64,000 nucleotides of DNA from Paenirhizobium cremeum (GCF_022884085.1 NZ_JAGGCS010000005.1:280331-344330); one strand, 5' to 3'. Counted from the first letter of the stretch, positions 46,070-56,267 are shown. Made by a program: numbers and translations. Notes: a model not told the origin generated them from the letters alone.

Positions 46070-48961
46070 TCAGAAGAAGCCGCGCTTCTGCCACCAGCCG
46101 CCCTTTTTCGGCTTCGGCGGCTCTTCGCCATCTTCGGACGACTTTTGGGACGTTACGACCGGTTCGGAGGAGGTCAGGTTCGATCCGCGATTGGCGCGAG
46201 CCGGCTTGGCTTCATCCGGGATCTCGGCCGTCTCCGCGGCGTCTTCCTGGGGCTCTTCCGCCGCTTCTACCGGAACATCCGCGGTGGCTTCCTGCTCTTC
46301 CGCGATTTCCGGCAAGGGAGCGGGCGTTTCCGCCGCAATGACCGGCTCCTCGACAGGGGAGGCGGTGACCTTGGCCTTGCGGCTCCGGCGCGGCTTCGGC
46401 GCCACCGGCTCCTCGGCGGATTCGACTGCCGCCATGGCAGCGGGCTCCTCGGCCGCGCTCTGCTCGGCGATGTCCTCGATCAGTGCGGCTTCGGTGTCGG
46501 AATCGTCGGCCTCGCCTTCGTCATCCGTTTCGCCGGATGCCTCGGCGCCTTCCTCGCCCGGACGGTTGCGACGACCGCCGCGCTTGCCGCGACGGCGGCG
46601 CTTGCGCTTCTGGCTATCGTCACCGGAGGTTTCGCCATTGGCGTCGGTGGCCTCGACGGCTGCGTCGGACGCACCTTCCTCGTCGCCTTCATCCTCGGCG
46701 CCATCGCCTTCGTCGGAAAGGCCGTCCTCATCGCCATCGCCGGCCGATGCCGCAAGGTTGCCCTGGCCCTGGCCGTTCTTGTTACGGCGGCGGCGACGGC
46801 GCTTGCGCTTGCGGCCGCCCTGCTGCTCTTCGCCGTTCCCGTTGGTCGAGGGCTGCGCTGCCGAAGCGGCTGCAACGACTTCCTCTTCCTCTTCGTCCTC
46901 CGGTTCCGGCACGTATTCGTCTTCCTCCGGCTCCGGCAGAAGCTGCATCAGGCTTTCGATCCTGACCGGATTGGCGACGGCTTCGCCGCGGTCGATGGCG
47001 AAATGCTGGTGCCCGACCGATTCGTCGGAATCGATGGTGATCGTCACCCCGAACCGGCGCTCGTAATCGACGATCGTGCCGCGCTTCTGGTTGAGCAGGT
47101 AGAGAGCGGTTTCCGGCGTCGTGCGCACGGTAATGTCGTGGGTCGTGCTTTTGAGCAGGAACTCCTCGACACCGCGGAGCACATGCAGGGCAACCGACGA
47201 CTGAGAGCGGATGAGACCGGTGCCGCCGCAATGCGGGCAAAGCTGGGTCGTCGATTCGAGAACCGAAGCGCGGATACGCTGGCGCGACATTTCGAGCAGG
47301 CCGAAATGCGATATCCGGCCGACCTGAATGCGGGCGCGGTCGTTCTTGAGGCAGTCCTTGAGCTTCTTCTCGACGGCGCGGTTGTTGCGCTTTTCTTCCA
47401 TGTCGATGAAGTCGATGACGATCAGACCGGCAAGGTCGCGCAGGCGAAGCTGCCGCGCCACTTCTTCCGCCGCTTCAAGATTGGTCTGCAGCGCGGTGTC
47501 TTCGATCGAGTATTCCCGCGTCGAGCGGCCGGAGTTGACGTCGATCGCAACCAGCGCTTCGGTCTGGTTGATGATGATGTAACCGCCGGATTTCAGTGTC
47601 ACCTGCGGCTGCAGCATGCGGTCGAGCTGGGCTTCGATGCCGGAGCGAGAGAAGATCGGGTGAAGATCGCGATAGGGCTGAACCACCTTAGCGTGGCTCG
47701 GCATCAGCATCTTCATGAAGTCTTTCGCTTCGCGATAGCCTTCCTCGCCGGCGACGATGATCTCGCTGATATCCTTGTTGTAGAGGTCGCGAATCGAACG
47801 CTTGATGAGCGATCCTTCTTCATAGACGAGGCAGGGAGCCGTCGAATTGAGCGTCAGGGTGCGGACGTTTTCCCAAAGACGCATCAGATATTCGAAGTCG
47901 CGCTTGATCTCGACGCGGGTACGGTTTGCGCCGGCGGTGCGGAGAATGACGCCCATGCCCTGCGGCACGTCCAGCTCGCGGGCGATTTCCTTGAGGCGCT
48001 TGCGGTCCTGCGGATTGGTGATCTTGCGGGAAATGCCACCGCCGCGCGCCGTGTTCGGCATCAGCACGGAATAACGGCCGGCCAACGACAGGTAGGTGGT
48101 CAGCGCCGCACCCTTGTTGCCGCGCTCTTCCTTGGCGACCTGCACCAGCAAGATCTGCCGGCGCTTGATAACTTCCTGAATGCGGTATTGCTTGCGCGGC
48201 TTGCGTATGACGCGGTCCGGAACCTCTTCCATCGCGTCTTCGGCGCCGACGGATTCGATCTCTTCCTTCTCCTCGACGTGATCGTCGTCATCGTCGTCGA
48301 AATCGTCGTCGCGGCCCCGGCGGCCATCCGCATCCTCGGAGATTTCGTCCATGTCGACCATCGCCGCCATGGTGTCGCTGCCGCCTTCGTCTTCGGAGGA
48401 GGCTTCGGCAGCCTGCGCTTCCGGCTCGGCAGTCTTCTTGGCGCGCGGCTTGCGGGTGCGCTTCGGCTTCGCCTTGGGCTCCGGCGCTTCCTCGGCAACG
48501 GCTTCCGCCGCAACCTCTTCCGTCTTGATTTCGGACTGTTCGTTATCGGCGGCCGTAGCGGCTTCTATCGTTTCGATGACCGAAGCAATGCCGGTATCGG
48601 GCTGGTCCTGGGTGGAAAGATCGACCGGAGCCGGCAAAGGCTCGTCGCCCTCGACGTCGTTCTCCTTGCGATGCTCCTCGGCCTCGGCGTGGAGGAGGGC
48701 CTGCCTGTCGGCGAGCGGGATCTGGTAGTAGTCCGGATGGATTTCTGCAAAGGCCAGAAAGCCGTGGCGATTGCCGCCGTAATCGACGAAGGCCGCCTGG
48801 AGCGAGGGTTCGACCCGGGTCACCTTGGCGAGATAGATATTGCCTCTGATCTGCTTCTTGTGCTGTGACTCGAAATCGAATTCTTCAATGCGGTTACCGC
48901 GTACGACAACAACGCGCGTCTCTTCTTCGTGAGACGCGTCTATTAACATTTTGTCTGCCAT
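46070..48961 (-). CDS. rne: Ribonuclease E
   Basis: A 963-residue endoribonuclease. The N-terminal S1 domain (GNIYLAKVTRVEPSLQAAF) is interrupted by a long acidic, disordered insertion at about residues 95-225, as in alphaproteobacterial RNase E. The catalytic DNase-I-like region has VAIDVNSGRSTRE near 472, and the zinc-link CPHCGGTG is near 574. The C-terminal 350 residues alternate arginine-rich (KRKRRRRRR) and acidic blocks and end KKGGWWQKRGFF, a conserved degradosome anchor-like tail. The enzyme starts mRNA decay and processes rRNA. A long upstream gap suggests an autoregulatory 5' UTR. Confidence 0.96.
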   Translation of the reverse strand: MADKMLIDASHEEETRVVVVRGNRIEEFDFESQHKKQIRGNIYLAKVTRVEPSLQAAFVDYGGNRHGFLAFAEIHPDYYQIPLADRQALLHAEAEEHRKENDVEGDEPLPAPVDLSTQDQPDTGIASVIETIEAATAADNEQSEIKTEEVAAEAVAEEAPEPKAKPKRTRKPRAKKTAEPEAQAAEASSEDEGGSDTMAAMVDMDEISEDADGRRGRDDDFDDDDDDHVEEKEEIESVGAEDAMEEVPDRVIRKPRKQYRIQEVIKRRQILLVQVAKEERGNKGAALTTYLSLAGRYSVLMPNTARGGGISRKITNPQDRKRLKEIARELDVPQGMGVILRTAGANRTRVEIKRDFEYLMRLWENVRTLTLNSTAPCLVYEEGSLIKRSIRDLYNKDISEIIVAGEEGYREAKDFMKMLMPSHAKVVQPYRDLHPIFSRSGIEAQLDRMLQPQVTLKSGGYIIINQTEALVAIDVNSGRSTREYSIEDTALQTNLEAAEEVARQLRLRDLAGLIVIDFIDMEEKRNNRAVEKKLKDCLKNDRARIQVGRISHFGLLEMSRQRIRASVLESTTQLCPHCGGTGLIRSQSSVALHVLRGVEEFLLKSTTHDITVRTTPETALYLLNQKRGTIVDYERRFGVTITIDSDESVGHQHFAIDRGEAVANPVRIESLMQLLPEPEEDEYVPEPEDEEEEEVVAAASAAQPSTNGNGEEQQGGRKRKRRRRRRNKNGQGQGNLAASAGDGDEDGLSDEGDGAEDEGDEEGASDAAVEATDANGETSGDDSQKRKRRRRGKRGGRRNRPGEEGAEASGETDDEGEADDSDTEAALIEDIAEQSAAEEPAAMAAVESAEEPVAPKPRRSRKAKVTASPVEEPVIAAETPAPLPEIAEEQEATADVPVEAAEEPQEDAAETAEIPDEAKPARANRGSNLTSSEPVVTSQKSSEDGEEPPKPKKGGWWQKRGFF

Positions 48962-49641
48962 TTAAGCTGTGCTCCTCGGCGCTGCCGAAAAGGAGATCAC
49001 CCGCTCGCTGTACTATGGTGCGGATGGTGCTTTGCGGGCTTTGCGCCGGATATAAAGGTCTCCGTCCGGAGGAGTGTGCTGCGAGCAATTGAACGGCTTT
49101 CGGGAGACTGAGGTGTCCCGGCTCGCCCAATTTGTTCAATCCCTGCTGCAACGACATTAATGACCGAACGAAAACGACAATGACATAGGCCCCTCGGGAC
49201 CCGATGAGTGCTCTGGTGAAGAGCTTTTGGTGGAAGCCACCTGTTACAGGTGCCGGCCGGGCCGGCGTGTTGAACCAGTTTCAGGACAAAAGTGCAGAAA
49301 CGGCGGATGAATGTCCGGCTAACCAGGCGCCAAGTCCTTGCAAGGTTGGCAGCCGCTGCGGCGATTCTATCCCGTGGGCACTCTTAACCCTCATGTGCGT
49401 TGTATGTTTTCTCTGTCACAATAGCAAGGGGAAACGGAATTATGCCATAATATCGATTGATTAGCGGGCAAGACTGCCAACCGGTCGATTCTATACCTGG
49501 ATACGGCCACGCGCATTGCTGGGGACAATGGCGGCGGACGGTCGGAAACCCGGTTGAACGCCGGTCGATTTTGATGGTTTACAAGGTTGTGGCGGATCGC
49601 GGCGGCATGGTGATCCGCGGCGATCGTGACGGGGAAACGGA
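48962..49641. other. Long intergenic region with perfect palindromes between rne and the amidase gene
   Basis: This 680-base gap separates divergent rne and the amidase gene. It contains two adjacent perfect hairpins, CACCTGT-T-ACAGGTG (49238-49252) and GCCGGCC-G-GGCCGGC (49252-49266). An AT-richer stretch near 49395-49465 (with CATAAT near 49446) probably contains promoters. RNase E genes often have long 5' leaders through which the enzyme regulates itself; the hairpins could belong to such a leader. I see no supported gene in it. Confidence 0.5.
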
Positions 49642-50928
49642 TTGTCAGTCATTCGAACCTTTGCAGGCCGGTTCCTGCCCGCTTTCGGTCCAGGTCGGGC
49701 CGGGTTCCTCAGGGGCTTACGGCTGGCTGCCGTCGTGGCGCTTTTTGCCGGTGCCGGGGCCGATGCGATGGCCGTACAGGCCGGGCAGGGCGATCCTTTG
49801 CTCGCCTATGCCGCACGCATTGCCGGCGACCGTGCCCGCACCCGCATCGTCATCGATTTCGATCGCAAGCCCGATGTCGAGGTTCGCTATATGGCGAAGC
49901 CGGACAGGATTGTGGTCGACATGCCGGCAACCGCGTTTACTTTCCCGAATGCGGACCTGAAACCGACCGGCCTTTTCCGCGATATCCGTTTCGGCGCGAT
50001 GGATGCGAATTCCGCGCGTCTGGTGCTGACGGCTGAGCGACCGGCGAAGCTTGCGGCCGCGGAGATCAAGGAAGACGAGGGCGGCAACGGTTACCGGTTG
50101 GTGCTCGACGCGGAAATGGTGTCGCAACCGGATTTCGATGCTCTCGTCGCCTCCCAGTCCTGGGCGGTCGGGGCAACGGCCAAGGCGGACCTGCGCGGCG
50201 ATCGCGTCGCGGCTCCCGATCCTGCGGAAGATGACGATTTCGTGATCGCGATCGACGCGGGACACGGCGGCATCGATGCGGGGGCTGCCGGCGCAGAGAC
50301 GAAGACGCCCGAAAAGGAGATCACGCTTGCCTTCGCAAGGGCGCTGGCGGAGCGGCTGAAGAACGAAAAGGGGATCAAGGCGTTTCTGACACGCGAGGGC
50401 GACGAGTTTCTGTCGCTGTCGGAGCGCGTCACCATCGCCCGCCAGCATAAGGCCGATCTGCTGATTTCCTTTCATGCCGACACGCTGCGCCAGAGCGGCA
50501 TTCGCGGCGCCACGGTCTACACGATTTCCGATACGGCTTCCGACCACATGGCAGCGGCGCTGGCGGAGCGAGAAAACCTCTCCGATGCGGTCGCCGGCGT
50601 CGATCTGACGAGTGAGCCGACCGAGGTCACCGATATCCTGCTCGATTTGACGCGGCGCGAGACACAGGCGTTCTCCGTCTCGCTGGCGAATGCCGTCATC
50701 GGCTCTTTCGAGGGGCAGGTGCAGCTTATCAACAATCCGCATCGCTCCGCCGGTTTCAGGGTTTTGCAGGCTCACGATGTCCCCTCGATCCTGCTGGAAC
50801 TCGGGTTTCTTTCCAACAAGGATGATGAGAAGTTGTTGCTCGATCCCCAGTGGCGCGAGAAGATCGCGACATTGCTGGCCGATGCGATCAGGCGCTATCG
50901 GGCGCCGGTCGTCGCCAATGGCGGCTAG
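49642..50928 (+). CDS. N-acetylmuramoyl-L-alanine amidase (AmiC-like)
   Basis: A 428-residue exported amidase. A signal segment at about residues 24-45 (GLRLAAVVALFAGAGADAMA) is followed by an AMIN domain (about 50-150) and an Amidase_3 catalytic domain from about 205. Zinc ligands are in AIDAGHGGIDAG, the following PEKEITLAFARA Glu, LISFHADT, and the catalytic Glu in LELGFLSNKDDE. It cleaves septal peptidoglycan for daughter-cell separation. The start is TTG 49642 after GGGGAAACGGA; no later ATG keeps the signal peptide. Confidence 0.93.
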   Translation: MSVIRTFAGRFLPAFGPGRAGFLRGLRLAAVVALFAGAGADAMAVQAGQGDPLLAYAARIAGDRARTRIVIDFDRKPDVEVRYMAKPDRIVVDMPATAFTFPNADLKPTGLFRDIRFGAMDANSARLVLTAERPAKLAAAEIKEDEGGNGYRLVLDAEMVSQPDFDALVASQSWAVGATAKADLRGDRVAAPDPAEDDDFVIAIDAGHGGIDAGAAGAETKTPEKEITLAFARALAERLKNEKGIKAFLTREGDEFLSLSERVTIARQHKADLLISFHADTLRQSGIRGATVYTISDTASDHMAAALAERENLSDAVAGVDLTSEPTEVTDILLDLTRRETQAFSVSLANAVIGSFEGQVQLINNPHRSAGFRVLQAHDVPSILLELGFLSNKDDEKLLLDPQWREKIATLLADAIRRYRAPVVANGG

Positions 50929-51145
50929 GTCCGCCATCCTGTGGGTGAAACGGGGGGAAGGGGATGCGGCCCTATTTTCCTCACAATCGGGCCGTTACTC
51001 GCAAATGAAGCGGCGATTGCCTTGATGCGCAGGAATCAATGCTTGTCGCTGTGTCTTGCCAAGCTGGGCACGACGTGCAAAACGCCACGGCATGTGCGAT
51101 GCTTGCCATTGCGCTCCGAACCGAAGTCATCGCGGTAGCTCGAAT

Positions 51146-53602
51146 ATGATCAGACTGATTGGATATTTCTTCGGACTGGCATCCGTCCTCGCCCTCGGCG
51201 TCGCGGCTGCCGCTGCCATTTATCTGGCCGGCGTGACGAAGGATCTTCCCGACTATGAAGTCCTGTCGAGCTATGCGCCACCGGTGACAACGCGATTCCA
51301 TGCCGGTAACGGCGCCCTCATGGCGGAATATGCGCGCGAGCGGCGGCTGTTCTTGCCGATCCAGGCGATTCCGGACCGCGTCAAGGCGGCCTTCCTTTCC
51401 GCCGAGGACAAGAACTTCTACAATCACCCGGGCGTCGACATCTACGGTCTCGGTCGCGCCATCCTCGTCAACCTGCAGAATTTCGGCTCCGGCCGCCGCC
51501 CCGTTGGCGCTTCGACGATCACCCAGCAGGTCGCCAAGAACTTCCTCCTGTCGGCGGACCAGACGATCGACCGCAAGGTGAAGGAAGCCATTCTGTCCTT
51601 CCGCATCGAGCAGACCTATTCGAAGGACAAGATCCTCGAACTTTATCTGAACGAGATCTTCTTCGGCATGAATGCCTACGGCATCGCCGGCGCGGCTCTG
51701 ACCTATTTCGACAAGTCGGTGACGGAGCTGACGATCGCCGAAACCGCCTATCTCGCCTCCCTGCCCAAGGGGCCGTCCAACTATCATCCGTTCCGCCACA
51801 CCGAAGCCGCTCTCGAGCGCCGCAACTGGGTCATCGATCGCATGGTGGAGAACGGTTTCGTCTCCCATGACGACGGCGAGGAAGCCAAGAAGCAGCCGCT
51901 CGGCGTCACGCTGCGCCGTTCCGGCTCTTACCTGTTTGCCTCGGATTATTTCTCCGAGGAAGTGCGCCGCCAGATCATCGAGAAATACGGCGACAAGGCG
52001 CTCTACGAGGGCGGTCTGTCGGTGCGGACCTCGCTCGATCCGAAAATTCAGATCGCCGCACGCAAGGCGTTGCAGGACGGTCTGCTGAGCTATGACGAAC
52101 GGCGCGGTTATCGCGGCCCCGTCAAGACTATCGATATGGCCGGCGACTGGGGCGTGGAACTGTCCAAGATCGATGGCCTGAGCGATGTCCCGGAATGGAA
52201 ACTCGCCGTCGTCCTCGAGACTTCCGCGTCGCGGGTCGACATCGGCCTGCAGCCGGCCAAGGCGGCCGACGGCAAGGTCGGAGCCGACCGCCAGACCGGC
52301 CGTATTGCCGCCGAGGACATGGACTGGGCCTATCGCTCGGCAACCGGCGACCGCAAGACGGCCAAGTCGCCGGAAGGCGTCCTGAAGCCGGGCGACGTCG
52401 TTTATGTCGAAGCTCTCGGGGATGCCAAGCCGGGCAGCTATCGGCTGCGCCAGCCGCCGAAAGTTCAGGGCGGACTTGTCGCCATGGATCCCCATACCGG
52501 CCGCGTGCTCGCCATGGTCGGCGGCTTCTCCTATGCCCAGTCGGAATTCAACCGCGCGACCCAGGCCATGCGTCAGCCGGGCTCCTCCTTCAAGCCGTTC
52601 GTCTATGCCGCCGCGCTGGACAATGGCTATACTCCGGCTTCCGTTATCATGGACGCGCCGATCGAGTTCGTGTCCGGCGGCCAGGTCTGGAGACCGCAGA
52701 ACTACGGTGGCGGTTCTGCCGGCCCCTCGACGCTTCGTCTCGGCATCGAGAAGTCGCGTAACCTGATGACGGTTCGCCTTGCCAATGACATGGGCATGAA
52801 CCTCGTTGCTGAATATGCGGAGCGCTTCGGCATCTACGACAAGATGAACCCGGTTCTCGCCATGTCGCTCGGCTCCGGCGAAACGACGGTACTGCGCATG
52901 GTGTCGGCCTATGCCGTGCTGGCCAACGGCGGCAAGCAGATCAAGCCGACGCTCATCGACCGTATCCAGGACCGCTACGGCAAGACGATCTTCCGTCACG
53001 AAGAGCGCACCTGCGAGGGCTGCAATGCGGACGAGTGGCAGAACCAGGAAGAGCCGACCGTTGTCGACAACCGCGAGCAGGTCCTCGATCCGATGACCGC
53101 CTATCAGATTACCTCCATCATGGAGGGCGTCATTCAGCGGGGCACGGCTGCCGGCAAGATCAAGCTCGACCGTCCCGTCGCCGGCAAGACCGGCACGACC
53201 AACGACGAAAAGGACGCCTGGTTCGTCGGGTATACTCCGGATCTGGTGGCTGGCCTTTATATCGGCTTCGACAATCCTGCACCGCTCGGCCGTGGCGCGA
53301 CTGGCGGCTCGATGTCCGCTCCGATTTTCAACGAATTCATGCAGGTAGCCGTCGCCGGCACGCCGCCGGGCATGTTCCACATTCCGGAAGGCATGAGCCT
53401 TATCCCGATCAACCGGAAGACCGGGATGCTGGCCGCGGAAGGCGATCCCGACACCATCGTCGAAGCCTTCAAGCCGGGCACCGGCCCGGCCGACACCTTC
53501 TCCGTCATCGGTATGGACGGTTATGTCGCGCCGGAAGAGATCCTCAGGGATTCGCCACAGGCCAACCAGGCCGTAACCTCCGGTTCCGGCGGCCTGTTCT
53601 GA
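51146..53602 (+). CDS. mrcA: Penicillin-binding protein 1A (bifunctional)
   Basis: An 818-residue class A PBP. It has an N-terminal anchor helix (residues 5-27), a GT51 glycosyltransferase domain with the catalytic Glu in LSAEDKNFYNHPGVDIYG near 85 and RPVGASTITQQVAKNF, an OB-like insert, and a transpeptidase domain with Ser480 in QPGSSFKPF and KTG in VAGKTGTTNDEKDAWFVGY near 681. It polymerises and cross-links peptidoglycan. ATG 51146 gives the usual MIRLIGYFFG start, though its ribosome binding site is weak. It follows the amidase gene on the same strand, as in other rhizobia. Confidence 0.96.
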   Translation: MIRLIGYFFGLASVLALGVAAAAAIYLAGVTKDLPDYEVLSSYAPPVTTRFHAGNGALMAEYARERRLFLPIQAIPDRVKAAFLSAEDKNFYNHPGVDIYGLGRAILVNLQNFGSGRRPVGASTITQQVAKNFLLSADQTIDRKVKEAILSFRIEQTYSKDKILELYLNEIFFGMNAYGIAGAALTYFDKSVTELTIAETAYLASLPKGPSNYHPFRHTEAALERRNWVIDRMVENGFVSHDDGEEAKKQPLGVTLRRSGSYLFASDYFSEEVRRQIIEKYGDKALYEGGLSVRTSLDPKIQIAARKALQDGLLSYDERRGYRGPVKTIDMAGDWGVELSKIDGLSDVPEWKLAVVLETSASRVDIGLQPAKAADGKVGADRQTGRIAAEDMDWAYRSATGDRKTAKSPEGVLKPGDVVYVEALGDAKPGSYRLRQPPKVQGGLVAMDPHTGRVLAMVGGFSYAQSEFNRATQAMRQPGSSFKPFVYAAALDNGYTPASVIMDAPIEFVSGGQVWRPQNYGGGSAGPSTLRLGIEKSRNLMTVRLANDMGMNLVAEYAERFGIYDKMNPVLAMSLGSGETTVLRMVSAYAVLANGGKQIKPTLIDRIQDRYGKTIFRHEERTCEGCNADEWQNQEEPTVVDNREQVLDPMTAYQITSIMEGVIQRGTAAGKIKLDRPVAGKTGTTNDEKDAWFVGYTPDLVAGLYIGFDNPAPLGRGATGGSMSAPIFNEFMQVAVAGTPPGMFHIPEGMSLIPINRKTGMLAAEGDPDTIVEAFKPGTGPADTFSVIGMDGYVAPEEILRDSPQANQAVTSGSGGLF

Positions 53603-53702
53603 TCCGTCTCCAGATCCTGAATGCCGAGGCCGCCTCTTTACATCGGGGGCGGCCGACACTATTCACCCCTCAGCAATTCGATCCGAGGTGAAATCAAGCG
53701 AA

Positions 53703-54831
53703 ATGCGTGCAGAAATCGAGAATGTAGTCGACGAAATCAAGCAGGCCATAAGCCTGCTGAGGAGGCATCTTTGACTGGGACCAGGCGATAAGACGACTGG
53801 ACTGGTTGAACAACAAGGCAGAGGACCCGAACCTCTGGAACGATGCCCAGGAAGCGCAGAAGCTCATGCGCGAGCGCCAGCAGCTCGATGAGAGCATCGC
53901 AGGCGTGAAACGTCTTGAACAGCAGATGAAGGACAACATCGAGCTGATCGAGATGGGCGAGGAAGAGGGTGACGAATCGATTGTCACCGAGGCCGAGCAG
54001 GCGCTGAAGGCGTTGAAGGCTGAATCCGGCCGCCTGCAGGTCGAGGCCATGCTATCCGGCGAAGCCGACGGCAACGACACCTATCTGGAAGTTCATTCCG
54101 GCGCCGGTGGCACGGAGTCCCAGGACTGGGCCAACATGCTGCTGCGCATGTACATCCGCTGGGCGGAAAAGCAGGGCTTCAAGGTCGAGGTGCTGGAAGT
54201 GCATGACGGCGAAGAAGCCGGCATCAAGTCCGCGACGATCCTCATCAAGGGCCACAATGCCTATGGCTGGGCGAAGACCGAGTCCGGTGTTCATCGTCTC
54301 GTGCGCATCTCACCTTATGACTCGAACGCGCGTCGGCACACGTCCTTCTCGTCGGTCTGGGTCTATCCGGTCGTCGATGACTCGATCACCATCGAGATCA
54401 ACGAAAGCGATTGCCGCATCGATACCTATCGTTCGTCGGGCGCCGGCGGTCAGCACGTCAACACGACCGATTCGGCGGTGCGTATCACGCACATTCCGAC
54501 CGGTATTGTTGTGGCCTGCCAACAGGAGCGTTCGCAGCACAAGAATCGCGCCAAGGCCTGGGAAATGCTGCGCGCCCGCATGTACGAGGCCGAATTGATG
54601 AAGCGGGAAGCGGCCGCCAATGCCGAAGCCGCGTCCAAGACGGATATCGGCTGGGGTCACCAGATCCGCTCCTACGTTCTGCAGCCCTATCAGCTCGTCA
54701 AGGACCTGCGCACCGGCGTCGAAAGCACCGATCCGGATACCGTGCTGAACGGCGATCTGAACGAATTCATGGAAGCTGCCCTTGCGCACCGCATCAGTGG
54801 CAAGGCCGATGCCGTCGCCGACGTCGACTGA
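53703..54831 (+). CDS. prfB: Peptide chain release factor 2 (programmed +1 frameshift)
   Basis: RF2 recognises UGA and UAA stop codons. The 375-residue product is encoded in two frames. Codons 1-23 run from ATG 53703 to CTT 53769-53771, then an in-frame TGA (53772-53774); reading resumes one base on, at GAC 53773, with [14 protein letters not shown]. Conserved motifs are the GGQ in [17 protein letters not shown] near residue 246 and SPY in place of the usual SPF tripeptide before [11 protein letters not shown] simple frame search would miss the first 34 residues. It is 100 bases downstream of mrcA. Confidence 0.95.
53760..53775 (+). promoter_or_regulatory. RF2 autoregulatory +1 frameshift site
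   Basis: AGG AGG CAT CTT TGA C: a Shine-Dalgarno-like purine run (GAGGAGG, 53759-53765) precedes the slippery CTT and the stop TGA followed by C. This is the classic prfB recoding site: low RF2 leaves TGA unread and lets the ribosome slip by +1. Only the spacing of the internal SD differs slightly from E. coli. Confidence 0.92.
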
Positions 54832-54861
54832 CGGGGATGTGTTGCATAACGAAGATAAGGG

Positions 54862-54885
54862 ACGGCGGGGTTTGGGCCCCGCCGT
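54862..54885. terminator. Hairpin terminator between prfB and the efflux gene
   Basis: ACGGCGGGG (54862-54870) and CCCCGCCGT (54877-54885) form a perfect 9-bp stem with a TTTGGG loop, followed by TTCCGTTTA. It separates the convergent prfB and MFS genes; the U-tract is weak. Confidence 0.65.
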
Positions 54886-54891
54886 TTCCGT

Positions 54892-56133
54892 TTATGGCCG
54901 TTCTTCCGCAGGCCTTGTCGTCTCGGCTTCCGTGGCCGGGCTCCTGAGCGTAACGGTCGCGAGCAGCAATACCGTAAGGGAACATGTTGCGATGGTTGCG
55001 ACCATCGGCAGCGCCGTGCCGTCGAAGAACAGGCTCGCGATGCCGATCACGCTCGACGCCGTGACGAATTGCAGCGTGCCCATCAGGGCTGATGCCGTCC
55101 CGGCGATGCGGCCATGAGCCTCGAGTGCGAGGACGGCCGATGTCGGAATAACCATGCCGAGAAAACCATAGGCCACGAAAAGCAGGGCCGCCATCAGTGG
55201 AAGGCTGCCGAAGCCGAATTCGAACATCACGAAGAGCAGCGTCGCCGCAAGCGCAAAACCGCTGACCGCGAATCGGATCAGTCGCTGCAGGCCGAAACGG
55301 CGGGACAGGCGGCCGTTCATCTGCGAGGCGCTGATGAAGGAGATGGCATTCAGCGAGAACAGCACGCTGTAATATCCCGGCGTCAGGCCGTAATGCTCGA
55401 TCAGGATGAAGGACGAGTTGGCCACATAGATCATGTAGCTCGACATGCCGAAGGAGGCGATCAGCACGAGGCCGAGATAATAGGGGTCGCGCAGCAGGAC
55501 GCCGTAGGAGGAAAGCGCACTGCCGAGACTGCTCTCGCTGCGGGCTTCTGCCGAGCGTGTTTCCGGCAGAAGCAGAGCGGCAAGGACCATGCCCAGCGCC
55601 GCGGTTGCGACCATGACCCAGAAAATGATGCGCCAGCTGCCGAAAGCCGTAATCATGCTGCCGGCGAGCGGTGCCAGGATGGGAGATACGCTGAAGACCA
55701 GCATCAGCCGCGACATCAGATGGGCGGCGGCGACGCCGGTGAAGAGGTCGCGGACGATCGCCCGGCAAAGGACGGTGCCGGCACAGGCGCCGACGCCCTG
55801 CAGGGCCCGGAAACCGATCAGCCACTCGACCGATGGCGAGAGCGCGCAGCCGATTGCGCCGATGGCGAAGAGTGAAAGGCCGAAGAATAGCGGCTTCTTG
55901 CGGCCGATCATGTCGGAAACCGGTCCGTAGACGAGTTGCGACAGTCCCATCGCGACGAAGAAGGAAATGAGGCTCGCCTGCACGGCTCCACTGTCAGCAT
56001 TGAGACCGACGCCGATTTCCGGCAGTGACGGCAGATACATGTCGATTGCGAAAAGCCCGATCGCCGTCAGCAATCCAAGGACGATGGGGAGTGAGGCCGG
56101 GTGTTGAGTGGAGGGAGGGGATTTCTGGAGCAT
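54892..56133 (-). CDS. Bcr/CflA family multidrug efflux MFS transporter
   Basis: This 413-residue protein has twelve predicted helices. The first contains LPIVLGLLTAIGLFAIDMYLPSLPEI with the DMYLPSLP motif diagnostic of the Bcr/CflA drug-resistance group. The loop 2-3 motif is YGPVSDMIGRKKPLFFGL. These proton antiporters export bicyclomycin, chloramphenicol, sulfonamides or other drugs; the substrate here is not known. ATG 56133 gives the family N-terminus, and the upstream frame is discarded. It is divergent from a TetR-type regulator, with a palindromic operator between them. Confidence 0.9.
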   Translation of the reverse strand: MLQKSPPSTQHPASLPIVLGLLTAIGLFAIDMYLPSLPEIGVGLNADSGAVQASLISFFVAMGLSQLVYGPVSDMIGRKKPLFFGLSLFAIGAIGCALSPSVEWLIGFRALQGVGACAGTVLCRAIVRDLFTGVAAAHLMSRLMLVFSVSPILAPLAGSMITAFGSWRIIFWVMVATAALGMVLAALLLPETRSAEARSESSLGSALSSYGVLLRDPYYLGLVLIASFGMSSYMIYVANSSFILIEHYGLTPGYYSVLFSLNAISFISASQMNGRLSRRFGLQRLIRFAVSGFALAATLLFVMFEFGFGSLPLMAALLFVAYGFLGMVIPTSAVLALEAHGRIAGTASALMGTLQFVTASSVIGIASLFFDGTALPMVATIATCSLTVLLLATVTLRSPATEAETTRPAEERP

Positions 56134-56247
56134 GAAAAAACCTTTGCGTCGCCGGGGCATTTGCCGCGGAGGGGGAGAAGGACGGAAAAGTGTTTGACAA
56201 TGGGCGCGGAAAGGCCGCGCAATGAAGTGAACTTTTATGTAAAAAAT

Positions 56248-56267
56248 ATTGGACACAATTGTCCAAT
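56248..56267. promoter_or_regulatory. Palindromic operator in the efflux/TetR divergent promoter
   Basis: ATTGGACA (56248-56255) and TGTCCAAT (56260-56267) form a perfect inverted repeat with a 4-base centre. It lies 26 bases before the TetR-family gene start, within an AT-rich promoter region shared with the divergent efflux gene. Position and symmetry fit a TetR dimer site that controls both genes. Confidence 0.7.

Noticed and set aside
46043..48868. An open frame of over 900 codons opposite rne.
   Set aside because: Antisense shadow of rne with low-complexity translation; the RNase E motifs and the terminator at 46018-46044 fix the real gene.
49204..49464. An 86-codon frame upstream of the amidase gene.
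   Set aside because: It runs through perfect palindromes, has no ribosome binding site, and its translation resembles no protein family.
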